Part shown: in pieces, positions 1-9,521 of the stretch
How positions within the stretch are numbered: position 1 is the stretch's first letter
Layout of the letters: every line of letters begins with the position of its first letter
Source of the DNA: Haplosporangium gracile
Taxonomy: Eukaryota; Mortierellomycota; Mortierellomycetes; Mortierellales; Mortierellaceae
Direction of reading: 5' to 3'
DNA: 18,479 nucleotides
Assembly: GCA_015499985.1 (NCBI GenBank)
Contig: JAAAUF010000627.1
Coordinates: 1-18,479 of the forward strand
Notes under the pieces: generated by a model
Database searches by the model: none
The model's input: the letters and a program-made list of their open reading frames with translations, nothing else
What the model was told of the DNA's origin: nothing
Position numbers and translations under genes: made by a program

Positions 1-33
1 AAAAAAAAAAAAGGATATGCTGGCTGGTCCTCT

Positions 34-2115
34 TCAGACGATAGACAAGGGGTGAGGGGGACCATTCAGCTTTTCAACAGGCTGGCGAATAGAATCCCCC
101 AGCTCCTGAACATCATCTTGGTCAACATTATCATCGCCGCTACCGTCCATAGCAACCTTCTTGATCAAAAATGAAGCCAAGAGCGCGATCCCCGAAAGAG
201 CGGTCAACAAAATAAAAAACTTTTGAAGACCGTCCACAAAGGCCTTCAACACCGGCTCCCTCAACTCGGGCGACAGATCGGCAATCCCCTTAATGTTCTG
301 GGCATACTTGCTGGCGTTGGCGTTACTGAGACTGCTCTGAACCAGGGTTCCACCCAGGGCGACTCCAAACACACCACCGAATGTACGAAACAAGGTCCAG
401 AGGGAGGTGCTCAAGGCCATATCGGCAGGGTTCTTGAGTTGAGCGTGGACTGCAAGGAGTTGGGTGTTGACGACGGCGCCCAGGGAGACGCCTTGAACCA
501 GGAGGATTCCGACCATTCGACCGCGGCCTGTGTTTTCGTCAAAGAGGATCATGAGACCAGTTGAGAGCACGCCAGCGAACCAGCCAAAAATGATGAACTC
601 CTTATAGGTGCCCCAACGACTTGTCAATTGGCCGACAATGATGGCGACCGCGGAGGACATACAGACGTAAGGGAGGAGCTCAACACCAGACTCGATTGCG
701 GATGCACCGTGGACGGCTTGAGAGTACAGTGGTAGGAAGAAGAGCAAGCCCATGGAAACAAAGCCATCGACAAAGACAGGGAAGTACGTCATCCCCAACG
801 ACAAAGTGCCCAACAACCTGAGCGGAATAATCGGGTTGGATGCAACCTTCCACTCATTGACCAAGAAGGCAACCATGCCCAAGACACCGATAATCAAAAG
901 ACACAAGATCACGGCCGAGTCCCAGGCATACTTGGCATCCGCACCCCAGTTCAACCCCAAGAGGATCATAATAATCGCAACAATCAACAGCGTGATCCCC
1001 GCATAGTCCAAAGACCGCATCGCAGTCGCAAGGGACAAGTTCTTGGGGCGGTTCATGTGCAGGAACATGACCAACAGAACCATGCCCGCAGCGCCGACAG
1101 GAAGGTTGATATAGAATGCCCAACGCCAAGTGACATTATCGGAAAAGGCTCCTCCAAGAAGGGGACCAAAGACGGAGGCGAGACCGTAGACAAAAGCAGT
1201 GAGGGACTGGTACTTGCCACGGTTGCGGAGGGGCACAATATCGGCGACGAGGACCAGACTAAGGGTGAGGATACCACTTCCACCGACGCCTTGGACGGCC
1301 CGTCCGATGATCAACATATTCATCGACTGGGATGCTCCACAGAGAGCTGACCCAACAAAGAACACTGCATTCGCGAACATCCTATCGTATAATAACCATT
1401 AAAAAAAAAAGCTTTAGTTAGCTCAGTCTGGCAACAACCAAAAAAAATCAAGCAAAAAAAATAACAACCTCTTCACAACCTTGCTCAAAAAAAAAACTTA
1501 CATAGTTCGTTTACGCCCGGCGAGATCGGCAGCAACGCCATAGAGCGGCTGGATGGCCGTCATGGTCAATAAAAACCCAGTGCCGACCCAAGAGATTTCA
1601 GAAAAGTTATTAAAGTCCTTGGAGATTGACGGCAGCGCGGTGGTGACGATCGTCTGGTCCAGCGCAGCAAGGAACAGCACCATGAGGATCCCCAGAAAAA
1701 CTATCATCTGGCGACTCTTGGACATGGGGCTCTTGGGACCATAGTCTTGTCCCAACTGTTGCGCAGCTGGAGCTGTAGTCGCTGTCGCTTCAGACGGAGT
1801 AGGTGAGTCGCGAGGGGCGGGAGGAGTTCGACCAGGAAAGTCGCTGGAAGTTTGAGAGGTAGTGGGGTAGTCGTATTGCTCTCTGCCGGCAGCAGCGAAG
1901 GAGGAAGAGGAGGAGAGGGACGACGCTTGGGAAGAGTCGAAAGAAAGTGGGGTTGGGTTGGAAGTACGAGTGTCATCGGCGGTGGTCACTGAAGTCCTAG
2001 CCGACGCGTTAAAGGTCAACTGCGCAGTGTTGGAAACTTGGTCAGCAGCGTCCTTCTCGAGGGGGTGAACCGAATGCGACGAGACGCCGGTGGGGGTGGG
2101 AGGGTTGTTGTCCAT
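34..2115 (-). CDS. DHA2-family MFS drug:H+ antiporter, 14 membrane helices (2 exons)
   Basis: Predicted proton-driven efflux (or vacuolar) transporter of the major facilitator superfamily. Exon 1 is 2115..1502 and exon 2 is 1381..34; the 120-nt intron has a GTAAGT donor and a TAG acceptor, and joining gives 653 aa in frame (the split codon lies directly after GRKRT). Residues 1-130 are a Ser/Thr/Pro-rich, probably cytosolic tail. Helix 1 (about 136-158) leads into LDQTIVTTALPSI (152-164), the family's motif D1. GRKRT near 200 fits motif A, GRAVQGVGGSGI (231-242) fits motif B, and GPLLGGAF followed by WRWAFYINLP (277-299) fits motif C of drug:H+ antiporters. I count 14 hydrophobic segments, which points to DHA2 rather than 12-helix DHA1. 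The start is the ATG in AAAAGATGG; an ATG further upstream only adds low-complexity leader. Substrate cannot be read from the sequence: toxin, drug or basic amino-acid export are all possible. Confidence 0.9.
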
Positions 2116-3007
2116 CTTTTGGAGACGAGGCAACAATGGAAGGGTATGTGGTTTAGGAAGAGGAAGAGGAGACCTTCTTTTTTTGTGATGAAGTTGAAGG
2201 TGATAAAAAAAGTATAAGGAAGAGTGTGAACGGTTGAAAGAATGTGCATTTATATTTTTGGCGGTGGCCAGGTGTACGTGAATTGGCGCTGGTGTACTAA
2301 AAGCGAATCGGTTGACTAGCAACAGGAGAATGAATGCACTCCGGCCATCACGTTAGCCTCACAGAGGTCAAAATTAGGCCAACATAGGGTAGACGAGCAG
2401 GTGAAGGAGGAGTAGATCAAGCTGGGATAACGGGAAAATGGATCATGGAAGGAAAAAAAATTAACAACGAAAGCTTCGGTGTTTGGGCAAACAAGTTGCC
2501 TTTTTTTGGTTTGGAGCTGAAAGTTGTCATTGGTTCATTCGTCGCACAAAGGAATAGAGAAAGAAAAGAATTGAGCGCTGTCCTGAGCATTTCAAAGATT
2601 GCCACGAGATGCTCGTATGTTTAAAAGAAGTACATCCGGGGTAGGGGACATGCCTACAGTATCATATTGCGCAGCCCTGGGGTAATCTGCACAAGCAAAA
2701 ACAGCCAATAGCTCTTTCTTTCATCGCTCAAATGGTACTCCAAGATCCTGTGTCCTCGTACCCCAACAGCCCCCGATGCCATTCATAATGAGTTGTCGGA
2801 TGGGAAAAAATAGTCACCTCGCAGTATCCTTTTCTTCAAATTTTTTTTCACCTTTAGAGACAATGTTAGACATTATAGATAAAAGGTCGTGGGTAGACTA
2901 GGGTAGCATCCATTACCGAGATCATCATTGAGAAGCCCTACCGAGTGAGGGGTACCAGGTTCTATTGTCGCGTCAGGGCACAATGACTGCGCTGCGCACT
3001 TTGGTAA

Positions 3008-3029
3008 GTTGATCTGACCGCAGATCAAC
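3008..3029. repeat. Perfect inverted repeat, 9-bp stem with 4-nt loop
   Basis: The arms GTTGATCTG and CAGATCAAC are exact reverse complements around the loop ACCG. It lies in a gene-free stretch with no run of T after it that would suggest a pol III terminator. It could be a protein-binding palindrome, part of an RNA hairpin, or chance. Confidence 0.6.
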
Positions 3030-3127
3030 AAGAGCCCACCCAATTGAAAAAAAAGGAGATAAAAAAAAGGGAGAATCTTCGGCGTGTGTTTCCGAGAAGA
3101 AGAAAAGAACAATGGCTGAATGACTGA

Positions 3128-3147
3128 CTTGCAATTGTCATTGCAAG
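3128..3147. repeat. Perfect inverted repeat, 8-bp stem with 4-nt loop
   Basis: The arms CTTGCAAT and ATTGCAAG are exact reverse complements around TGTC. It sits about 100 bp from the similar hairpin at 3008-3029. Function unknown. Confidence 0.6.
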
Positions 3148-3856
3148 GAAGGGAGAAAATAAGCTAACGCTAATATGTTGTCAGTGACACGTCCAAAACA
3201 AACTTTACTCCGTTTTGGCTTGCAACAAATAAGTTTTTTTCTTCCGCTAATAGCACGATGAGCCACGCTGCGCAGTTCCTTCATAGTTTCTCGGTAATTT
3301 GTTCCAAAATGGACTTTAGATGGCAACCAAGATCCAGAAAAAAATATTGTCTTTGCTTTAGCAATGGGTACCGAGATGGCTACAGTTGTTTAGCCGTCAG
3401 ACGTTTCATATCGAAAAAGCAACGGATATCTCGGAGAAAAAGAGGAAAAAATCCAGCTTCTGTGGTCGAGTACCTGATCAGTCGTATTCGGTTGGAGGGG
3501 GTGGACGCAGAAAAAAGGTAGTTAGGTTGTCAACAACAATATCGATTATACATTGGAGCCTAGCATGTCTTCATCCAGCATAGGGTGCTTGGTCGCCGTC
3601 GGTCTCTTGTTTGTCAGAACAGTTTGAAGCACATTTTTGGCATGTTGATGGCGTTGAAAGTGGACGTGTGATCGTTAAAGCTGATTCCCGAATGCGTTTT
3701 AATTGCGAAGTTTGGAATCTGCTTTTGCTGTCTGGCGCACAGAAAAAAAGGAGGATCGGCCTTGGGAGGAATGTTCACCACCACAACCACCACAACGCCC
3801 CATTCATATCATAAAAAAATGATTTAATGTCCAGAAACAAAGACACATACATTTTG

Positions 3857-3862
3857 TTTATT
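3857..3862 (-). terminator. AATAAA poly(A) signal overlapping a stop codon
   Basis: TTTATT on the plus strand reads AATAAA on the minus strand. It shares its first base with the last base of the TGA that ends the 185-codon ORF (TGAATAAA). This supports a minus-strand transcript ending just to the left, and so some present or past gene at 3862-4522. Confidence 0.5.
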
Positions 3863-4419
3863 CATTTTCTCTGATTCATCTTGCCAACAGCCTTCTGTCG
3901 ATACCGTCCCCGATCCCCCCTGACCGCCAACTTCCTCCCCCAAACAGGCTCTTCATTTCCCGCCAGCCCCACATATATCTCAAAATCACGACTGTGAACC
4001 ACATGGCTCACACTCACACTGGTGTATGTGTCGTAAGAACCCAACCCGTACCATGAACAAGAATATGAAGATCTAGCACACCTCGTGCAGGTTTCTGCGT
4101 ATGGATGACAACCCCTCGTCACATCGTCCCAGTCCTTCCATTGGCGGGCTACACGGGCGTTGTATATGTCGCCCGTACTCCAGGGAATTTTTTTACTGCT
4201 GCAGTCGGCAATGTCATGACAGCCAGCAGGCAGTAAGGCCTTGTTCTGGTACTGTCGTGCTGCCGCCTCGATAAGGTGTAGAAGCACTTTGGAAGACTTG
4301 ACATCGGGCTTAGAAACCCAAGGGAGACAAAGCCAGACGAGATCCTCCTGGGTCGCCTCCCCCGCCACCCCTTCGATGACCGTTCGTTTGGTGACTCTCA
4401 AGGTTGGAGAAGTGGACAT
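3862..4419 (-). CDS. Uncharacterised 185-aa ORF, possibly the C-terminal part of an F-box protein
   Basis: I do not recognise this protein. It opens with ATG in a good context (GCCATGTCC) and ends in a TGA that overlaps a poly(A) signal. It has seven Cys residues (31, 67, 73, 104, 111, 114, 121), including the close set C111, C114, C121, and a Trp/Asp/Tyr-rich middle that reads like an ordinary folded protein. The basic C-terminus ends in KMNQRK. No signal peptide or membrane helix is seen. Its first 37 codons or so overlap the F-box-like fragment (4310-4522) in another frame. One base inserted or removed near 4400 would fuse the two, so this may be the substrate-binding end of a frameshifted F-box gene. 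A free-standing small gene is the alternative. Confidence 0.45.
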   Translation of the reverse strand: MSTSPTLRVTKRTVIEGVAGEATQEDLVWLCLPWVSKPDVKSSKVLLHLIEAAARQYQNKALLPAGCHDIADCSSKKIPWSTGDIYNARVARQWKDWDDVTRGCHPYAETCTRCARSSYSCSWYGLGSYDTYTSVSVSHVVHSRDFEIYVGLAGNEEPVWGRKLAVRGDRGRYRQKAVGKMNQRK

Positions 4420-4522
4420 GGCGGAGGGCTTGTGGCGTGGAGTTTACGCGCCAGGCGCGGCAGACTTCGAGGCAAGCGAAAAGCTGGACTTTGGAAAGGT
4501 CGTCGCAGATGAGGTCGAGCAT
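4310..4522 (-). pseudogene. F-box-like N-terminal fragment (probably frameshifted gene)
   Basis: Residues 1-24 of this 70-codon frame fit the F-box pattern: LDLICDDLSKVQLFACLEVC followed by RAW, then HVHFSNLE. F-box proteins bind Skp1 through this motif and recruit targets to SCF ubiquitin ligases, and they form large families in fungi. The frame has a stop only three codons upstream of its ATG, while a neighbouring frame just upstream reads NPQIAIFDI, a plausible lead-in to an F-box. Downstream, the F-box frame turns into Gly-rich nonsense after about residue 45, where the overlapping 185-codon frame takes over. Two single-base shifts would therefore restore one gene. No GT-AG intron fits such small shifts. 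The choice between a true pseudogene and assembly indels is open. Confidence 0.45.
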
Positions 4523-4918
4523 ATGAGGATATCAAAGATGGCGATTTGAGGGTTGTTGTTAGGTAGGGAGGAGATGAAGGAGGATATAGAATTAGAGAGG
4601 CGAGGATTTGAAGGAAGAAGCAGTGAAGGAGGAAAATGAAAAGAAGAAAGAAACAGGAACGCTTAAGAACCTTTTGTTGGCTGGGTGGCCGGTGGAGGCA
4701 CGGCAATTCATTGGCCGAAGTAATGTTCGTTCGTATTCTAATATTCTTCAATGTTCGAAAGCCATCAATAAACTTAAGCACTGTCCGCAAGCAGCGTACT
4801 GACCTAGATCTAATATTTCTTTCCTCCCTCAATATCTCCCCTTCTCATAAGCACTTTCTTCGGGGTGATGAGTGGCTTCAAAGGTGAATGTGTTGGATTT
4901 ATTTTTTTGTACAACGGT
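4523..4918. other. Intergenic, between SMG9 3' end and the F-box-like locus
   Basis: About 400 bp holding the upstream flank of the F-box-like locus and, at its right end, the 3' flank of SMG9. The minus-strand frame running through it (4832 to 4398) is hydrophobic and low in complexity and I do not regard it as coding. Confidence 0.5.
4898..4903 (-). terminator. AATAAA poly(A) signal of SMG9
   Basis: TTTATT on the plus strand, 15 nt past the SMG9 TGA on the minus strand. The close spacing matches the short 3' flanks seen at the other minus-strand genes here. Confidence 0.5.
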
Positions 4919-7914
4919 TCAGCCATCCCGGGATAGTTTGGCAGCGCGAACATACTCCGCCAAAAAGTCTGCCTTCCGTATCGTGTCCCAAGTTCTTGTA
5001 GCGTATCGCAACCTACAAGAAATAAATATAAATACGGTAATGTTAGAAAAACGAAGTAAAAACAAATATGGAAACGCTATCCATATTTCCAAAAATCATC
5101 TCATACCATTCCCGCTCAGACGCCATTCCCGGCCGGTTGCGAGGTCCAAGAGCAGGGCCACCTTGCGGCCGCATCGACAGCGAAAGAATCTTGTTCCTGA
5201 GTCCTTTTGTCCAGACACTCCAGCGTTCCTGATCCTGCAAAAGGGCTGCATAAACGTCATGGTCGGGAGTATTGGATGATCCACCCAGAATGCTATGTCG
5301 ATTCAAGTTGACCGACAGCGACGCCATGGCTGCATAAAAAGACGACACGGGTGTTGTTGCCGCTGCATGATTGTTCTGCTGACGAAGGTTTGAAGATGAT
5401 TTTTTTGAGATCGATCCTGCGCCTGACCTGGACTGACTTTGAGTAACTAACGTCGAATCCAGAGGCAGCATCACAAAGTTAAGCTGTTGTCCTGCTCTCT
5501 TGTCATCCAAGACGATTTCCTGTGACCGCAATGGCTGTCGCGGCTCCATATTAAGATCCTCTTCACTTGACTCTTCCTCAGATTCCGATTCCAACAAAGT
5601 CCCCGAGTCATCTGAGAGTTGTGAAAGTCGTTCTCTCCGCTCAGTCGTCATGACTGCAGTGGTATTGGGTGCCCTGTTGAATGAATCTTCGAACCGTGGA
5701 AACATTGCCGCCATGTTGATCGATCCAAAAAGTTGTAAGTTGGAGTGTTGCCAGAGTTGTGCTTGTTTTGCTGCATTGTCACGATAGTGATCTGGACCAA
5801 ACGCCATCGGTGGGACCTTGTTCGAGATGATTACTATTTATGTAAAGAAACGGTGTCAGTAAACGATATATGCGGTAGATACCGTAGTGAACACCATGAA
5901 GGGCAATCGATCCTTACCAATGTCGGCGCACCAGTCGCCAAGACCGTCCCGTCCGTCCGGTGTTTGTCCCGACATGCTCACTCCTTGACCTGGCACACCA
6001 CCTTGCGTAATTGATGAAGAAGTGGAGAGCGCCTTCATAAAGACTTCAACACGCTGCAAAAGTCGAAAGCTCTTGCTGCTCGATGGTTCATCGTCCTTGC
6101 CTAGAACCAGGACGACATTGCAGACCGAGATCAAGAACGTTGCCAGAACCAGTGCCTGCTGGTTCAGCCAAATGTCGATCGGGATCCCATCTGCCACACG
6201 CTCGTTCCTAAGGGCGTTTTCCAAATTGGAGAGGCAAAATATCGGTTCGGTGTCGAGGAGAATCATCCTTTCAGGGGTAATGTACATGTCAATTCCTGAG
6301 GTTTGGTATCCTGCAACAGTTGCCATCTGAGAGGGTTGTTTTGGGAATGCTGCTGATGCCAAGGGTACTGGGCAGAATGACGAGAGGAGAGATGACTTCC
6401 CGACTCCTTGTGATCCAAGAATCCCGACTACAAAGTGTCCTGGGTGTTCCGACATCCACTATGTTGAGAAAATTCAGTGCGGGTTATTAATTAGTATCTC
6501 CTTTTTTCATCTTACCCCGCGTGGTCTAAAAAAATAATGATACAATCCGTAACTAAATTACCTGCTCTGCTCCCTCCTGGATCTTTCCTTGTTCATTCAT
6601 CAGCTTGACCGATTGAGCACCCATGGGAGGAGGCATAGGGACGACTTGCTGTGATGGCAGTAGTCGTCCTCCCGCAGACAGAGATCCTCCTGCAGAATGA
6701 GGGCCGCCACCCATCGAGCGCTGGTCCCTTGTCCCTGGCATCGAGTATGGTCCTGCAGGACCTCGTGGCTGGAGGTGTGGAGGGAGTGCCTGAAGCTGCT
6801 GTTGGTGCTGATGTTGTTGATTTTGTTGTTGTTGTTGGTGCTGATGTGTTTGCTGTTGCTGTTGTTGATTGGAATTGGTTCCTTGCCAAGAATACACAGT
6901 CCTGCCAGCAGGTGCCTGTCGCCGATTGTTACTCCTGTTCGCTTCCGACCCTCTAGCATCTTCGTCGTATAGTTCCCCTGTTCCTCGGCCGCTTCCAACA
7001 CCACCATTGCTGTTAGGATTGGGCTGTAGGATCTGCCTCTGGAAACTGTTGGGATCGACAATGACACGATGGGGTGTCTGCTGTTGGTGCTGTTGCTGTT
7101 TTGAAGATCCGTCGTTGCTGTTAGAGTTGTTGCTACTATTGTTGTTATTGCTGTAATGATCGTCTCTTCCAGAGTCCTGTTGTTGACCTTTCCGGTTTCG
7201 CCGCTGTCTATCCCTTCGCCTTGGTTTTACATCGCTGACATCCGATTCTGATTGTTGTGAATGCTGATGTTGCTGGGGCTGCTGTTGTTGCTGTTGTTGT
7301 TGAAGTAGCGAAGTCAACGAATTATTGCTGGCTTGACTCATGACCGAGTTGGAGCGCTCTCCACGCCCTCCACCACCACCAGACACAGCAGTGGCTCCTC
7401 TACCAGGTGGACCTCCCATGCCTTTGTTCATCCCAGTATTTCCTCCGTCTATTCCGCCTAGTCCTGGAGGTGCTGACATGAAAGATGGCGGCGCCTGAGG
7501 TGGGGGTTGCGGCATATGTCTAGACATGGCCCCCCTGAGCTGTTGTTGCTGTTGAGGTGGTGGAGGTGGAGGTGGATTAGGATATGACGAGTATTGTTGG
7601 TATGGTTGGCCGTAATTAGGGTATCCTTGCTGCTGTAGTTGTTGTTGTTGCTGTTGTGTCTGTTGGGGTTGTAATGAGAGTCCGGGCGGAGGACCCATGA
7701 TGCCCTGTGGTCCCATTCCTCCGCGAGGGATGATTTCTGCATCCTGAGGTGCGACACGGGTGAGCAGTTTGAATGGCGCCGCAGCAGGGTTCTGTCCGTG
7801 GGAATGACCTCCGCCGTCTCTGTCTCTGCCTCCTCCACGTCCGCCGCTCCGTCCACCTCCGTTGCTATTGCCTCCTCCTCCTGCTCCAGAGTGCCGTGAA
7901 GAAGAGCCCCGCAT
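4919..7914 (-). CDS. SMG9: SMG9-like nonsense-mediated mRNA decay factor (4 exons, 904 aa)
   Basis: In animals SMG9 pairs with SMG8 and regulates the SMG1 kinase, which phosphorylates UPF1 in nonsense-mediated decay. Exons: 7914..6562, 6458..5918, 5833..5107, 5012..4919; introns are 103, 84 and 94 nt, all GT-AG, and every junction keeps frame. Residues 1-451 are Gly-, Pro- and Gln-rich with poly-Q runs; QSVKLMNEQGK near 435 resembles the segment before the G-domain in animal SMG9. The G-domain follows: VVGILGSQGVGKSS with P-loop GSQGVGKS (466-473), QTSGIDMYIT (503-512), LLDTEP (518-523), and VIISNK (632-637), which matches the strand before the NK element but lacks the Asp of a classical NKxD. 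Residues 664-800 carry an acidic/Ser insert. The C-terminus (EREWLRYATRTWDTIRKAD, ending SRDG) fits the family's conserved Trp-containing tail. I chose the start ATG in GACCATGCG; a longer in-frame extension to 8139 is unlikely. Confidence 0.88.
6790..7350 (-). repeat. CAG/CAA (poly-Gln) repeat clusters in SMG9 exon 1
   Basis: Several runs of TTG/CTG on the plus strand encode Gln on the minus strand, interspersed with His and Asn runs (for example near 6800-6865, 7085-7105, 7260-7305). Another run lies at 7625-7665. They create long false open frames rich in Leu/Val/Cys on the plus strand. Confidence 0.75.
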
Positions 7915-8145
7915 GGTCAAAGGTTGGTGACTGATCCGATGTGGGGTGTAACAATTGGTGTTTCGAACGTAAAAAAGTGAACGGTCAGTTACAAAAGGAA
8001 AGGAAGGGGGAAGAGCACAAGCTAGTAGAGTGGCTTTGCCCACCCACGGCCCCAAAAGGGGAGCACTGAAAATTGATGGCAAATTGTTCACGCGCTCTTC
8101 TCTAACCAAAGCCCAACAAAACAACGACTCCACAAACAAATATTG
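7915..8145. promoter_or_regulatory. Divergent upstream region, SMG9 and the broken secreted-protein gene
   Basis: These 231 bp separate two divergently oriented starts, so they must hold the SMG9 promoter and whatever promoter the plus-strand gene has or had. I could not assign a TATA box or a specific factor site with confidence. Confidence 0.4.
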
Positions 8146-9266
8146 ATGCTCAATATCAGCTCAACGGCCAAATTGGTCACCTTGGTCATGGCAAGCTTCA
8201 TGCTCGCCTCATCCACATCTGCAGCACCCGTTCTCAACCTCCACAGTGGAGGAGATTCCTTGCTAGCCGTCGACTGTGTTAAGATCTAGGGCGATATTAC
8301 TCGTGAAAACGCATCCGTCATCCAAGGAGAATAGATCCCGATCAAGCTTGACGTCTCTGGATGCGACCTACCTTTGGTTCGATCCCACCCGCCATGGACT
8401 GTCACTCTTGTCAACTGTGAGCATCATGAGGATACTCTCAAACTGACTGACCTCGTAAGTCACACCTCTTCCCTCTTTTTTTACCTACGCACAAGAAAGA
8501 AACACTTTTGAAAGAAATGCCTACTAATTCGCTCATCAAATTTTTTACATAGGTCATGGAGCAGACCAGAAAGAGTACAGTCTCGCAATCAACATCCAAC
8601 CCAACACCCTTGCAACCCTCAACGCTGGCAAAATTGCGTTGACAACAACCGATTCCCCCAAGTACCACATCCAGGTCGACGCCACCTCCAAGAGCGGAAC
8701 CGAGCGTCTTACTGGGAGAGCTGCGTCTTTCAACATTGCTGCAACTACTTTTTTCCAGAAGCGCAATGATGATATTACTCTACCCGTCGACGGCTCTGCC
8801 ATTCCCGAGGTCGTTTCACCTATTAGTGGCGTTGCTGCTCCCGTACCCATTGACGAGAGCAAGGCAAAAAAACTTTTTTTCCAATCCCAGCAGCTGCAGC
8901 ACCGCCGGCCACGCCAACTGCCTGGCGCTCCTGCTGTTGAAAACAGTTGCGCCAACCGTTTACACAGGCAAGCCTCCAGTGAACCCAGCCATCACAACAG
9001 CTCCCGTCCCCCTAGCTGTTCCCGAGACCTCCGTTGCCACTTCCGCCCCCAGTGTCACTCCCTCTCCCTCGCCCTCGCCCTCACCAGCAGTCATCCCCAC
9101 GCCCACATACCCCAACACCTCTCTTGAAATCATCGACCCCTCAACCCTCGTCAACCCTTCCGGTCCCAATCAAGCCGCCCCGGGTGACCCAGCGGCCCCA
9201 AAAGTAATCCCAGAGCCCAAGAAGCAGCCTACTTCAGCTGAAGTCTTTTTCAAGTATGCCGGTGCT

Positions 9267-9386
9267 GGTTCTGCAATTCTGAGTACTATTGGGTTTGGAG
9301 TGGGCGGTCTAGTTGGTGGTGTTGTTGGTGGTACTGTAGGTTTGTTGATTGGTCTTTTGGCTGCGCTTGTCACCTCGTTGTACTAT
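9267..9386 (+). other. Glycine-zipper membrane segment of the broken gene
   Basis: About 40 codons, intact in their own frame, encode a hydrophobic stretch with repeated Gly-rich steps (GVGGLVGGVVGGTVG, then LLIGLLAALV). Such patterns pack helices in membranes. It lies directly after the Pro/Ser linker, as expected for a C-terminal anchor. Confidence 0.55.
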
Positions 9387-9515
9387 GCTCCTAACACCCG
9401 CCTAAGATCAAGGACTTCAAAGACACTCATCTACTCGGTGCGATCCTTAGCTTTTGACCCATGCGATCTGCACATACATATACACCTCTCTTCTTTATTC
9501 GACATTATCCATTGT

Positions 9516-9521
9516 AATAAA
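9516..9521 (+). terminator. AATAAA poly(A) signal of the broken surface-protein gene
   Basis: AATAAA on the plus strand lies about 130 bp after the membrane segment. It comes before the first in-frame stop (9567), which suggests that the original stop codon was further upstream and was lost by a frame change. Confidence 0.4.

Larger units (their letters stand above)
2116..3856. other. Gene-poor interval upstream of the MFS gene
   Basis: About 1.7 kb without a convincing gene. The open frames here are short (under 90 codons), have no recognisable domain and do not join through good splice sites. The part next to 2115 should hold the promoter and leader of the MFS gene, and it is T-rich on the transcribed strand. 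The interval contains many A/T homopolymer runs and two perfect short inverted repeats, listed separately. I found no tRNA-like or 5S-like structure by eye. Confidence 0.6.

Noticed and set aside
223..1350. Open frames on the plus strand over the MFS gene
   Set aside because: They are antisense shadows of a clear MFS coding frame and contain no domain.
1498..2322. Longer MFS start at 2322
   Set aside because: The added 69 residues are His/Ser/Leu leader-like text with no conservation signs; the ATG at 2115 has a good context and begins the plausible tail.
3258..3814. Plus-strand short frames of 65-87 codons
   Set aside because: Unusual composition, no domain, no splice partners and no fitting poly(A) signal.
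6651..7156. Plus-strand Val/Leu-rich frames over SMG9 exon 1
   Set aside because: They are produced by the antisense of CAG/CAA repeats and would not be real membrane proteins.
7915..8139. Extension of SMG9 exon 1 up to an ATG at 8139
   Set aside because: The extra text has no resemblance to SMG9, and the ATG at 7914 has a good context with the Gly/Ser-rich start directly after it.
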